DNA of 64,000 bases, taken from assembly GCA_965204465.1 (NCBI GenBank), contig CBDBES010000002.1:992001-1056000 (forward strand). Reading direction: 5' to 3'. This document shows positions 63,334-64,000 of the stretch, piece after piece. Under the pieces are notes generated by a model. That model made no database searches. It had not been told where the DNA came from and saw nothing but the letters and a program-made list of their open reading frames with translations. Source of the stretch: CBDBES01 sp965204465. GTDB lineage: Bacteria > Spirochaetota > Leptospiria > Turneriellales > CBDBES01. Position 1 is the stretch's first letter. Each line of letters opens with the position of its first letter. The position numbers and the translations under genes are program-made.

Positions 63334-64000
63334 GTGAAATCAAATCCTGCTCTTTCAAAAATCTCTACAGAATATGCTGAAAATTTTCATATATTGATCC
63401 ATTTCTCCAGGGAAACATATCAATTTTGGAATTCTCTGTTAGATGGCTTGTATGATGATTTTTTATCCTCTGAAAAAATCATTCTTTTATTCAATGCATT
63501 TTGTGAAAAAGTAAATCGTTTGGACAAAACTGTTCATCTTTCTTTTCCAGGGGCAACAACTTTTACAAAAAAGGATTCACCATTTATTGGTCAATTAATA
63601 GACCAGATCAAAAAAGAGGTAAATATATTACCAGAACAGCATGAGCTATATTCGGCGCATAAGATTTTTAAAGCATTCCCCCATATTCAATGTATTGCTT
63701 ATATTGATTCTATTTTCCCTCTTTGGGATTTTCATATTTTTAAAGAGCTTTTATCTATTCATTTAAAATATGGAGCAGACTATAGTTTTGCAGAGAACCT
63801 GCCCCATGGAATTGTACCCACTATCATCGATCAAAGTTTGATCGAAGCTTTTTCTATACAGGATGAAAATATTCTGGATGATCCAAATGGAATGGTATTC
63901 CCATTAAGAGATCATCTGGAGAAAAATATAAATAAATTCCATGTAGAGATACATTATGAAGAACCCGATATGCGTATGCTACGCCTGGATATGGGCCTAC
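63334..64000 (+). CDS. Spiro-SPASM-like protein, N-terminal part
   Basis: Frame open from a GTG at 63334 to the window end, 222 codons, C-terminus missing. The part seen has no membrane segment. I-Q-C-I-A-Y-I-D-S-I-F-P-L-W and the following Y-G-A-D-Y-S-F-A-E-N-L-P-H-G-I-V-P resemble the N-terminal nucleotidyltransferase-like domain of spirochaetal spiro-SPASM proteins, whose later part is a radical SAM enzyme with a SPASM domain. The radical SAM C-x3-C-x2-C motif would lie beyond the window. Close spacing to the parvulin gene suggests co-transcription. The call rests on phrase similarity only. Confidence 0.45.
   Translation, partial: MKSNPALSKISTEYAENFHILIHFSRETYQFWNSLLDGLYDDFLSSEKIILLFNAFCEKVNRLDKTVHLSFPGATTFTKKDSPFIGQLIDQIKKEVNILPEQHELYSAHKIFKAFPHIQCIAYIDSIFPLWDFHIFKELLSIHLKYGADYSFAENLPHGIVPTIIDQSLIEAFSIQDENILDDPNGMVFPLRDHLEKNINKFHVEIHYEEPDMRMLRLDMGL

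Overview
The window looks like a chromosomal segment of an AT-rich spirochaete, probably from the Leptospira side of the phylum. The strongest markers are two adjacent FlaA-type flagellar sheath proteins, a PUR-alpha-type nucleic-acid-binding protein, a FecR-OmpA fusion, several SpoIIE/PP2C phosphatases with sensor domains, permissive spirochaetal lipoboxes, and a partial protein resembling the spiro-SPASM family. I see no rRNA, tRNA or CRISPR array. Most housekeeping genes have good AGGAG-type ribosome sites and run in short operons.

Layout. 1-3.4 kb: a sulfatase lipoprotein and a fibronectin-III lipoprotein that runs off the left edge. 3.4-9.4 kb: IS remnants mixed with thiS, two flaA genes, a PUR-type gene, two unknown proteins and FecR-OmpA. 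9.6-19 kb: DsbD, TraB-like, PP2C sensor phosphatase, Calx-beta lipoprotein, proC, a C-terminal processing protease. 19-28.4 kb: membrane glycosyltransferase, rplS, a frameshifted rnhB, GAF-PP2C phosphatase, M23 peptidase, trigger factor, leuA. 28.5-31.1 kb: IS3 remnant, an array of GC-rich hairpins and a 1,961-bp IS1182-type element with a decayed transposase. 31.1-34.6 kb: subtilase plus PKD-repeat lipoprotein with a triplicated promoter/start region. 34.6-39.9 kb: polysaccharide and membrane genes, including a glycosyltransferase with two small DMT-type membrane proteins. 40.2-46.1 kb: a 1,473-residue FnIII-GH92 mannosidase lipoprotein and an outer-membrane barrel. 46.1-50.8 kb: parA, parB, dnaG and a broken TauE-type gene. 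50.9-58.3 kb: cutA, O-antigen ligase-type protein, MTA phosphorylase, leucyl aminopeptidase, trpG and trpE. 58.5-64 kb: Calx-beta/GLUG surface protein, a second hairpin array, a parvulin chaperone and the partial spiro-SPASM-like gene.

Two themes stand out. First, the cell invests in very long secreted proteins made of tandem modules (FnIII, PKD, Calx-beta, GLUG), several homogenised at DNA level and some linked to hydrolases (sulfatase, GH92 mannosidase, subtilase). This suggests an organism that attaches to and degrades sulfated or mannosylated glycans and proteins. Second, the intergenic space is full of decayed IS ends and of a composite repeat family built from short hairpins with variable arms and near-constant loops, present at 28.7 kb and 61.8 kb with a relic at 13.9 kb. 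That repeat family is the feature least explained by known categories. Two otherwise good genes (rnhB, tauE-like) carry one-base frameshifts in homopolymers, which may be sequence error, slippage or real decay.
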